A stretch of DNA of 46,722 nt from Gonium pectorale (lineage: Eukaryota > Chlorophyta > Chlorophyceae > Chlamydomonadales > Volvocaceae), in assembly GCA_001584585.1 (NCBI GenBank), contig LSYV01000090.1, forward strand, positions 186,807 through 233,528, given 5' to 3'. Every line of letters begins with the position of its first letter. Position 1 is the stretch's first letter. The notes beneath the pieces were generated by a model. It was not told where the DNA came from. It saw only the letters and a program-made list of their open reading frames with translations, and did not search any database. Below, piece by piece: positions 1 to 10,800 of this stretch. Position numbers and translations under genes: made by a program.

Positions 1-181
1 GACACGTGAAGCCTAAAGGGCCACCAGTGGGATGCACCCGCTCAGCAACGACCTCTGACTCTGATTTTCCCGCTATATCGCCCCTCACCTGACGCCCTTA
101 CTCAACGCCCCAAACTCGACGCTCGTCATTTCTTAGAATGGTGTGGCCGGATCTGCCTCACCGCTGCCCACCCCTCCGCAG

Positions 182-2473
182 GCCGGGAACGGTCCGGGCC
201 CCGGGCCCGCTCTTGGCCGCGAGCAGCCCCTTGGTCGGCCTCCTCCGGACGGCTCTGGAGGTGGCAGGAGACCAGACGGTGCGGCTGTTGCAGCCGATCG
301 GCCGCGGCTCCTACGGCACCGTGTATCTGGGTGGGTGCGTCACACGACTTGTCCCAAGGGAGTGGAAGAGGAGGGTAAAAGCGGTGCTGGTCGCCAGCCC
401 AGTCTGCGCATGCTGATCAGGCCGGCTATGCCTGGACGGGCGACAGGCCCGCTCTATGTAATTGCTATACGTACTGGACCCGAAGCTCTGGACCCCTAGT
501 ACCATCAGGTGCGTTTAACAAACCGTATGACCTCCCACGTTCCGGTCACACGTCGGCGCTTACCCCGCTTAAAACGCTGCACGCCGGTCATATCTCCCCG
601 GCTCTGTCATTTGCCTTCCCAGGCCCGTTCCGTTTATAAACCGCTCGCCCTCCCCTCCTTTTGCATCGCACGGCCGTTCTCAGGGCTGTGGCGCGGTCTT
701 CCCGTTGCCGCCAAGGTGCTGGTGGTTCACGATACGCTGCTGGGTCCTGAGGGCTGCAAACGGCAGCGCGCCATCCTGGAGGCCGCCATCGGCACCACCC
801 TCGAGCACCCCAACGTGGTCGCCACATACGCATTCGATGTCAGGCCGCTGGGCGTGCAGCAAAGTGGGAGTGAAGAGCCGAGTGAGGAGGAGGAGCCCCT
901 GTGGCGGCAGCTGGGGACGCAGCAGAGCTCGCAGCGCAGCGGCAGGGTGGCGGCGGCCCGCGACGTAGCGAAGGCCGGTAGCGCTGCCTCTGCCGATGCC
1001 CCGGCTATGGCCCCCTTCCCCGACGTGTATCAGCTGTACATCCTGCAGGAGATCTGCTCGGGCGGTAGCATCAAGGAGGCGCTGGGTGGGTGGCTTGTGC
1101 GCAGGTTGCGGACTGTCAGTTGGAGAATCTGTTGGGTTTGTTGCGGGGGTGAGGTGTATGTTGGGTGTGTTGGGAACGTCAATGGTGCCACCCGTGGCAT
1201 CCTTTGGTTTGCCGTGAAGGTTGATGGTGCCTGCGAGTAGCCCACAAACAGCGCACATCATGCTTCGTGGCAAGCACGTACGCCGAGCGGCACCTTCAAG
1301 GCCTGAGCCGAGTCCCACCCTGCCCTCCTTGCGCAGAGCCGTGGAAGGCCCTGTCTGGAGGCCTGCGTGCGGGCGCCTCCTCCGCCGCCGCCTCCCTGCA
1401 CCTGGCCTTCCAGGTGGCGTGCGGCCTCCGGCACGTGCACGCCGCCGGCATCGTGCACGGGGACATATCCGCAGGGAACGTGCTGCTCGCCAGGCAGGCG
1501 GCACCGGCCGCAGACGGTGATGCGGCGGGTCTGGATGAAGCTGAGCGGTCGTGGAGGGACCGGCTGGCGCGGCCGGGCATGCCTCCTCCCCCTCCGGTGG
1601 TGGCGAAGGTGGCGGACTTCGGGCTGAGTCTGCGGCTGACGGGCAGCCGGACACACGCAAGCGGGCTGTACCAGGTGAGGACGGATTAGCTTTGGTCGAT
1701 TGAGGGATGCGGTGCATTGTAGCTAACGGTTCGAAAGGCTATCCCTCCCTCGGGCCGTACTGTTGCAAGCGCACATTCGCTTGATGCATACGCGTATGCA
1801 ATTGATCTGCCCTTCCTGACTTGGGTCCCCGCGTTTCCCTTGCGCATGCATCTGCAGGGCACCCCCGTGTACATGGCCCCAGAGGTGGCCGCCAACGGCC
1901 GTGTCAGCCCCGCCTCCGACGTCTTCTCGTTCGGGGTGCTGCTGCTGGAGCTGGTGATGGGCATGTGCACGGGCGCGCTGCTGGAGGCCGCGGCCACCGC
2001 CCCACTCGTCGCCGCCGAGCTGCGCAACCCAGCGCACGCCCACCCGCTGCTGGCGGTGCTGCGGGTGCTGCTGCCGCCGGGCAGCCCGCACTGCCCTCCG
2101 GAGCTGAGCCGCCTGGCCGCATCCTGCGTCGCACCCGTGCCGGGGCAGCGGCCCACCATGGAGCAGGTGCGGATGTGACAGGGCAAAATAGCGCAGGCAA
2201 GCTGTGATGGAACTGTTCAGAAACCTGACAGCACTTGGCTCACGCCAGGCACACCGCATCCATGTTGCCCCTTCATAGGTTTTTTTTCGATATTCCCGTA
2301 CGCCGAAGGGCGCCCAATCGGCGCAGCCGTGTACCAATGGACTGCTGCCTTGGCTGATGCATCACATCTTTTCGCAGATCGCCGAAACGCTGGTCAGAGT
2401 GCTGGAGGCATTGGATGCTACCTCCACCTTAGCCGTCAGGGAGGCGGCCACAGCGCAGCCGCCGGACTCGTGA
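182..2473 (+). CDS. Receptor-like kinase paralogue A, kinase end only (partial at left)
   Basis: This is the cytoplasmic kinase half of the first array member. Exons, numbered as in B: 11 182-330, 12 684-1085, 13 1337-1674, 14 1858-2166, 15 2378-2473 (TGA). The glycine loop reads [12 protein letters not shown], the beta-3 lysine lies in VAAK, the catalytic loop is HGDISAGN, and DFG and MAPE are intact, so it should be an active Ser/Thr-type TKL-like kinase. The region before the loop ([11 protein letters not shown]) and the last exon (IAETLVRVLEALDATST..., ending QPPDS) match B best. Oddity: exon 11 is 149 bases instead of 147 in B to E, so it does not fit the phase-1 junction used by its siblings. 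Either its upstream donor differs or the copy is broken. An in-frame ATG at 138 could instead start a kinase-only protein. The ectodomain, if present, lies left of the window. Confidence 0.78.
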
Positions 2474-4879
2474 GTGGTGAGCCCTGATGTCGGGGTGCTG
2501 CGTGGGCAACCAGGGCAACTCCGTCCGACTCTCATGGAGACTCACAACCGAAAGGTCTTTATTAAATGCCAAGTGACTGGTGGTGCTCCCTTCGTGCGCG
2601 GCCGCCAGCTGCCCACGAGAGGCCGCATGCGGTGCCAATCATAGCGCGCGCCTCATTTGTTCATGCGTGCGCTTTTGCCCGTGTGGTTCAGCCCGCCCTC
2701 TGTGCAGCGCGTGGCGCACTGCCCATTTTAGTAATGCCCCGCCGTGTTACGACTATAGGGCCGAACATGCGGGCGCTCGAACTGGTCCCCTAAGGCTCTG
2801 CGGGCTTTTTCTTGCGATGCTTTAGGCTCGGGCTCGGGCTTGGGCTTGCTCGGTTCTTTTTCTTGGATAAACAGTGCTAATACACGCAGTGCATGCATCG
2901 GGGCCCGTGCAGTGCATACATTACCGAGCTGGTACGCCCAGATTCTTCTAATGTTTGTATGTTTTTTTGTTTCCAATTGTTACCTGCTGCGGGTTGCTTG
3001 CACGCTGAGTGTGGTATGCCTCGTTGCTTGCGTAGAGGGGCGCGCATGCGACCTCCTGCGTTCCTCGAGAGGGTTTGGGGAGGCCACGCTTGGCAGCAGT
3101 TCGACAAAATTCTTGCACGCGTTCTCGACATACAGGGGCCGATTGCTGTGCTTGTATCACGAATGCCGTATGCTGCAACTTGCCTGCAGCCTTGTCAGTG
3201 TGCGACCGGTATGTAGGGTCGTTGGCGTATACAGGCTGTACATTCATAATGTCGGGTGGGTGGTGGCCAAGGTTACCGCAACACTACACTCGATTGGTGA
3301 CACACATATCGGTGAAAGCAAAAAGCGTGATTTTGTTTTGTCTTCTGAGTACTGGTTCTGGTGATGCCACTGTCGGGTCGGCAGACTGCATTTCCCCTGC
3401 TACCGGATTGGTGATGGTCACTGCAGTCGCCGTCAGGGGCGCCAAGTGATACCTACTGGACACACCCAAACACGTGGGTGGCACATTTTCCACTACCGTT
3501 ATCCTGAGCCCTCACTGCGCTGTGATGAACCTCGCACGCTGCCATGGGTACCCAGGATCCGGCTTGGATCTGGGCCGTACAGGAATTGGCGACAGCTATG
3601 ACACGGGCCCTGCCGGCATTCTTCCCTGCCACTGAGTTGGTGGCTTTCACCAATCCTATGTCACCCATCAACCGTACAGCGTAGCGACACGGTATTTGTG
3701 GCTCATGCAGACACGGTCGGGGGCTCGTACCGTACGGCCATGGCCTCCGTATGGGATTTTTCCCCCGTGCGCACGTACCATGGATTACCGTGGATTACTT
3801 CAATCGCGTTCGTGGTAGGTGTTCTTCGTCGCCATTATGACGACGGACAGTAAGGACGCCGAGCACGGGCGGTTGCAGACGAAGCGAGCATGGCTCTGTG
3901 CTTCCTCCCGTAAGCTTTATTTGGTGCAATAAGGAGAGGCGGGTTAGAATTTATGTTTACATGAAAGGCTCGTGTTTGGCAACGCCTACAGCAGCCACAT
4001 ATGCGTGCGTCGCAGAGGTCGCAGTGCAAACATCAGTCCGTGCGGTGTTGTGGCAAGGCCAGCCAGCGTGACGACAGCCAACCTACATCACTCAGCAGTC
4101 CGGGTATCTTCCTTCGTCGGATGAAAGGCAGGGCCTCTTTGACGGCTTTCGAGATAACTTGGAGATCCCGTTTCGGCAGTATTAGCGAAAGTTTTTTGCC
4201 CAATCTGGGTCGCCCAGGCCGTGGTCCAGGCTGCCCAGGGGATGCCATGGGGTGGCCGTTCGGTCGTCAAGCTGGGGAGGCCGCCCTGAAGGCGGGTTTC
4301 ACCAAAGCAACCCAGGGTTTTGACATTCCCGCTTCGTCGCGCAAAGGCCCATGGCGGAAGATAAATACGAATTCCCGACGACACGGCACGTTGAAAGGGT
4401 GACAGGTAGGCTAGGTACACGCGCGCAGCAGCTGTAGAAGCAAGACAGTCCAGCAGATTGCACAAACCTTTAGTCCATAGAGGGAGCCATCCAAATGCAG
4501 CTGTATGCGGGCAGCACCGGTTGATGGCTACGGCACGCACGCGGAGCAGTAATTAATCGTACGAAACAATTGCTACACATATGTGATGCACGCGTAGGGT
4601 CACCGGTAAGGAATGCAAATGCATATTATAGCGAAGAAGCGAAGAAGCATGCAAGGCGGAAGCTGCTGAGTAATTTCACAGTGCGCAAAAGCGGGCGATA
4701 AAGTGCTGCTGAATTGGGCATACATGGCAAGTCCTCTTTTATTTATTAATATGAATGAAGCTACGATGAAACTTGTTGACGTAGCCATGTGGTGCTTTGC
4801 GGCATATGTGCAATTGCGCAAGGCGGACACTCAGCTCAAGTTTTGAAATACAAGACATATGAGGACGGCTCATGGCTTG
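2474..4879. other. Intergenic A-B, no recognised gene
   Basis: The first ~100 bases after the stop of A resemble the 3' flank of B (a shared AGGGCAACTC(C/T)GTCCG stretch near 2511 and 13441), so this is probably related 3' UTR. At about 2824-2853 there is a short GGGCTC/GGGCTT hexamer run. Overlapping ORFs occur on both strands at 4001-4402 and 4088-4540 (see findings), without any family I recognise. The last 150 bases before B are AT-richer (around 4737-4765, TTTATTTATTAATATG) and may hold the B promoter. Nothing else is supported. Confidence 0.5.
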
Positions 4880-7800
4880 ATGGCGCCCTTGGAGATATCA
4901 ACGGCCAAATGTTCGATACTTGTCGGGCGCCATTCTGCAATCACGCTGCTCTGGGCATTGGTCTGCTTCATGCCGCTGACAGCCGGTCAGCTGGCCGAGG
5001 AGATTTTCACGTCGGGCCTGCGGGAATCGCTCGCAGTTGGCGGGGCCACGCTGACAGGGCCCGATGGCCCGGCCCTGAGCGGCTCGGCGCTCCTCCCGAC
5101 CGGCACATACCGGCCGCTGGACGTGCAGTCTGTGGAAGTGGCCGGTCGTCTGGTGGTGGCGGGGTCGGGGCCTCCAGCAGCAGGCGGCAGCACTGCCATT
5201 ACCACGCTCGACCTCACCGCCTTTCAGGACGGACCGGCGTTTTGGATGCTGAACGGTGAGGGTTTGGGTCGATACAAAGAGGCTTTATGTTTATGGGGCC
5301 GTGTAGCTGGCGCGACTGTCGTATCTGGGCCCCAAGCTCGGCTTGAAGCTTGACAGCACCGGTCCCTTGCCATCTGCTGCCCCGCTCTCCCGTCCCCCGC
5401 TCCAGGCTCCTCCCTGGAGCTGCATAACCTGACGGTCCTGCTGCCGCCAGCGCCGCCCGAGGCGCTCACGGCGCAGCCCCCCACCGTGCTGAGCCACGTT
5501 ATTGGAGGCAGCCCCGCGCGGGTGACGCTGTCCGGGGTGCGACTGGTGCTGCCCACACAGACGTGAGTGGGGCACCACACTGCAGTGTGAAGTGGCTTGG
5601 CAAGGCCACCACGTAGCACATGTCCCAGCACCGCGAAACGGCAAAGCAAGCATCCCATCGCGTTGAAATGAACGTATCCTTCTTTTACCCGTACAAACCG
5701 CCGCAGGGAGCTCGTCACCTTCACAGGGCGGGTCTGCGATCCGCAGATCTGGCGGCGGGGGGACCCGGAAGTGCGGCATGGCGTGGTGACCTTCGGCACC
5801 GGGTCCATGCCACTGGCCGTCAATCAGCTCAGGATTGCCGCCTCTGCCTCCCTGCCCCCGCCTGCCCTGCTGCTGCGCACCCGCGTCACCTGCTGCGGAG
5901 AGGCCGGCCCTCAGCCTCCCTTCGCACATGGCGCGGCCGCCGTGAGGGACGCCACCGGCCTGCGGGCCACCGCTGCAGAGCTCATGGCCGAGATGGGTGC
6001 GGCCCCTAGCAGCGTGCTTGTGTGGCTTGCGGCCAACGTGACGCTGGACCCCGACACCTGGGGCGGCCCGCTGGAGGTGCCGGCGGGAGTCTACCTGTTG
6101 CTGTTTGGCAACCCAGACCCGGGGGCCGCAACGCAGGTAGGTGAGCCGTCGGGTCACTCAGTGGCGTGCAAGGGAGGGCCCCAGAAGCTGCGCCTCTCCT
6201 AACTGCAGACCGCTGGGCTGCCATCGTTCCTCGGGCCATTTGTGCCTTGTGGCTGTTGTTGCCTGTTACCCGTTTTGTCATAGCTGTTGCTGTTACACGC
6301 TGACTCCTTGCCCGCAGTTGGACTTCGGCGGGATCGAATCGGCCATCCGCGCACAGAGGGGCTTCGTCCAGATCCAGGATCTTGTGCTGCTGGGCCTGCC
6401 GTACCCGTCGACGGTTGCGGATGTGCTGGCCGCTTTCGCTGCCTGGGTGCACTCGGTTGGCGTTGTGAGGTGCGTGACCGGGGTAGCCTTGTGGCTGCAC
6501 GCGAGATAGAGGCGCTTCGTGTTACCTACTACACTCTGTCGGTCAAGCTCAAGGGGTACGGTGGTTTGGGAACGGTGGTTTGGGCCCTCCTCCGATCGAC
6601 TCGGTGGACCGCTCCGCGCGCGGCCGGCGGCCAACTGATTAGGGGATGGAAGCACCCAGCAGCGTGCGACATCTGCATGCATCCGGGGAGGCGCGACCCT
6701 GTGACGCTGTACGCGCCCGGGCTGTGCTGCAGCTGCATGCACGCACCTGGGGGGACGCGACCATGTATGGCAAGAGGCAGCACGCGCCAGGGCCGTGCGG
6801 GAGCAGGGCTGAACGAGCGAGGGTGAAGCGCGCAGCACGCACCGCATGCCGATATGCGGCATGGGCCGTCGAGGATGCGGTGCGTTGGCCGTAGTACGGT
6901 AACCACCTTGGGGGGAGCAGCACACGAACGAGACTGCGCCGGCTGCTGCTGTTGTTGAAGCGCTGCGGAGGGACTCCAGTGGGCCCTGCGCAGGGATTCA
7001 GTAGTGAATCGCACACGCCTGCGGCTTGGGTAGCGGCGACCTCTTCTGCCGATTGCCAGCCTGCCGTCGCCAATCGCAGGCCTGTGCCTGGCTTGCGACG
7101 CGTACGCGGAAGCCATGGACCCACAACATGGCTCCCCCTGGACCTGGTATGCAGGCCGTTGCAAGGGATGAAGGGATCTCAACCCCTCCGTCGCCTCTTC
7201 ATCACCCGCTGCACGCTGGTGCTTTCGGCTGCGGAGGTGGCCTGGTGGCACGCCGCCGCCGCCGACGCCGACGCAGCTGCAGCAGCGAATGACGTCAGAT
7301 CTACGTACCTCGCCCCCTCTTGGCGGTGGGTTATTGATTACCAGCACATGCCTCTGGGACGTGGGGTGAGCACGGCAGGGCGCGCTTCGTGGGGAGAGGA
7401 GGGACCGCAGATGAAGAGCTGGCAAAGGGATTCTCACAGTGACGGGCCAGCGGTCTCTGCCGAGTGTCGCACACGTACTTGACGATCTGGGCCCGCCCGC
7501 TGCAGGGTCTCCGCTGTGGCGGGGCCAGGAGGTGTCACGCGCTTCAACTTGCGGGATTACCCTGAAAAGCCTGTCGGGGTCCTGGACTCGTGCCTGCTGC
7601 TGAGCCTGGAGGAGTCTGGCGCTGTGGCATCGCCCCCCGCGGCTGCCGCCGCGGCAGCCTGGCCGCTGCTGCAGGCGTTGTTTGACGATCCAGCGCAAGT
7701 AAGTGTGAGCGCACCAGTATGACGTGCACAAGGGCAGTGTACGCCATCCTACTTGGCTGTACTGCCATAAGCGGCAGCGGTGCGATCAGGCAGCTCGCTG

Positions 7801-10800
7801 GTCGCTGCGTCATGCACAGAGGTTCGAAAGGGTGCAACGGAGGTCTTCTGGATAAATATGGGGCATCAGGGGCAACCCAAGGAAGTTAGTGCGCGCTGAC
7901 CGTCTTGTTGCGGTCGGCCTCCCGTGCGCCCTGCTGTTTCATCTTTAATGCCGCGCAGATTCGGCTGGCCGACATTGGGGTCTTAAGTCAACGGACGCCC
8001 GAGACGTCACTGGTAGTAAGCAGCTGCCATTAAGGGACCTTCTCAATGCCGCTTCGGTTCTTGTGGGGACGGCGCATCCGTATCCCGCTCCCCGCTTAGT
8101 GCCTATGCCCGCACGGAAACTTTGAACATTCGCAAGCACACCGTCGAACGAACTTGGCCGCGCTCTTCCTCACCGTCCTCCTGCATGTGCATACATGCAG
8201 AGCTTTTGCTCAGCTGCCGCGGGGCCCCGCGGCGCGATGGTGTTGGTCCCAACCGTATTCAGCGGTCCTGTTGACATGCCCGACACGGAGGGCGTGGCCG
8301 GCAATGCAACGCTGGTGGTGACGAATGACTACATCCAGCACGTGGGTGGGCCGCTCGGGATAGGCGCCAACTCGCCCTGCACCCTCGTGGGCTGGCCCGC
8401 CTCCCAGACCGGCCGGCGGACCATGTGGGACCTGATGGTGGGTGTCGGTGCGCGGGTGGGTGCCGTAGTGCTTCTGCAACTGTGGGGCCGATGGGCCCTA
8501 CCTCGACGGGCCTGGTGAGGGCAGTGAACCCTCTGGGCGACTACACAGCCGAGACCGCACACCCGATTAACGGCGATCGATGGAATGCACGTTGTCTCGA
8601 CCACGGCCCAACGCCCGAGGATCGCAGCTGCGCGCATGTGTGTGCACGCGTGTTCATGCGTGCAGTTTCTTGCATGCCCTCCGTGCGTGCAGGCGCTGAT
8701 CAATTGCACGCGCGTGTTCGTTGCATGGCACGTCGTCGTGATCGTGCTGGCACCGCGCGTTTTTGTTCCTGCCTGGTCCATCCGCTGCTCCCTTTGCCCT
8801 CGAACGCACGGTCCTTTGCACCAACTCACATGGAGCACCTGCTCACATGCCTTTTGACGCCTTGCGTGCCCGTTTCCTACGCCGCCGCTGCCACCCGCCG
8901 CCAGGGCCACCGGTCGGAGATGGTGCTGCCCGCCTCGCCGCCCCTCACGCTTGTGGACATGGTGCTGTACAACCTGGCGCCTTTGGTAAAGAACCCCACA
9001 CCACCCGCGGAGTTTGCGGTGCCGCCAGTGTACGGCGAAGGCGACGCGCCGCCGCCTGCCAGCCCCGCCGGTGGTGATGGTGAATTTGGCGGCAGTGAGG
9101 GTGGTGGTGGCAGCACCCATGATGGCGACGGAACTGACGTCCAGGGAGGTGAACCGCAGCCGCAGCCGGCCTCCAGCATTCCTCCGCCCGTCGACGCTGA
9201 TGGCTTCGTGGACGACATCGCCAGAGGCAGGTCGCTGATGCAGGCTCCAGTAGGTTGGCCGGACAGCAGGTTGCTGATTCAGGATCTGGAAGATGGACTG
9301 GACACTGGCAGCCCCCCATCCTTCCCTTCAGCGCCACCGGACCGGCCGGCGCCGCCGTCGGCCCCACAAGAGCCACCCACGCCCCCGTCACCCCCACCGG
9401 GCCCACCAATGCCTCCTCCGGCCCCCTCACCACCCCCGCCGCCTCCCCCGAGCCGCGAGGCGCTGCTAGACGCCGCGCTGTCGTCTCTGTCGCTGCCGCT
9501 CTGGAACTTCATCGCGAACAGGCGGGTCTGGGGCGGCGGCAACGTGGGGCTGCTGCAAGCAACCTGGTGTTGGCTGCAGCGACGCCATAATTTCTTGGCC
9601 CGGGCTTGCGCTGTGCAGGTCGTCCGACCCTCCTCCGCTGCGCCTCCGTCGCGTCACGCTGGTGGTGCTCCCCGCCGAGCTGGCCCTGCTGCGGGGGCTG
9701 CTGGAGGAGGCGGGGGCGCTGCCACCGAAGCCACCGCCCTCACCACCACCACATCCTAGCTCGGACTCCCTCAGCAGCAAGGATGGTGAATCGGAAGAGA
9801 ATGTCAGGCTGCGTAGGCGGCTAGAAGCTGTGCCCAACCGAGCTCGTGCGTCGACGCGTCGAAGGGCGCAGTCGGCGCCGGAAGATGCTGGCGTTTTGGC
9901 AGCAGCACCCTCAGCGGGTCCGCCTTCCTGCCTCCGTGCCTTCCTCCTCCGCTTGGCCGCCTCCTGCGACGTGGCCTGGCACACCGATACCTCGGTCCAC
10001 TTCCGCTCCGCGACCTTCTACGGCTGGAGCGGCCGCGACGTCACTGTCACCAGCCAGCTGCCGTCCGACGCGCCCTCGCGCCTCATGGCCACGGAGGAGT
10101 GGCCCCTGAGCCCCGAGCTGGAGGCGGCCTGCCCTTCACCGCCCCCGGCAGGTCCGAGCTCACCCCCATACCCTGCCCCTGCCCCTGACTCCCAGCACCC
10201 ACAAGCTCCTGGCTGGCATGAGGATAGCCCACGGAACACGGACCTGCCAGAACCGAGCGGCGTCCAAGTCCTTCCCGTGACCCCTGCGGATAGCGGCGCA
10301 AGCGGCCGGGTGATTGCCCTCGCTGTGGCCGTTCCGGTCGCCGTCGTGCTGCTGGCAGCGGTCGCGGGTGTCTTGGTCCTGGTGCTGAGGAGGCGGGGAC
10401 GGCGGGCAGGCCTGTACGAGGCCGCCAAGCGTCCCGGGCAGTCCGGCACAGGCAACATCACCTTGACTACGCTGGGCAGAATGACTCAACAGCCTCCCTC
10501 CAGCACCCCGGCACTCGACGACACGCCGCAAGCTCCGCCACGGGAGCGCCCGTCCCTACTCGGGTACCTGGCGAGGAGGGAGGCCTACATGCTGAGCCAC
10601 GTGGCGCTGGCTGCGCAGGGCGCTGCGGACCAGGCAGATGGTGCAGGGCCCCAAGCAAGTTGCGGCGCCGCCAGTAGCGGCGGTAACGGCAGCGTGCCGA
10701 GCGTCATATCGTTTGACATCTCGCCAGGTGCGATGAGCGCGCAAGTGAGCAAACGCCGTGGCCACCGGCGGATGTAGGATACCTTTGTACATCCGCCTCC

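Noticed and set aside
2474..4879. Retrotransposon in the A-B spacer
   Set aside because: No reverse transcriptase, integrase or long terminal repeats are visible.
6529..7731. 400-codon minus-strand ORF inside B
   Set aside because: It is antisense to exons 5 and 6 and introns of B, rich in Arg/Pro/Ser, and not conserved as an ORF in C or D.
9395..9470. Pherophorin or wall glycoprotein gene from the SPPPPPP run
   Set aside because: The proline run is a short linker inside exon 9, and I see no pherophorin domain on either side.
8425..9759. 444-codon plus-strand ORF treated as a separate gene
   Set aside because: Only its 8905-9521 part is the conserved exon 9; the beginning is intron 8 read-through and the end is intron 9 read-through.
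9662..10777. Ectodomain/membrane ORF ending at 10777 as the end of a kinase-free receptor
   Set aside because: The last 50 bases lie past a conserved donor (CCAG|GT) that joins in phase with the first kinase exon. E has the same donor as CCAG|GTAGGC.
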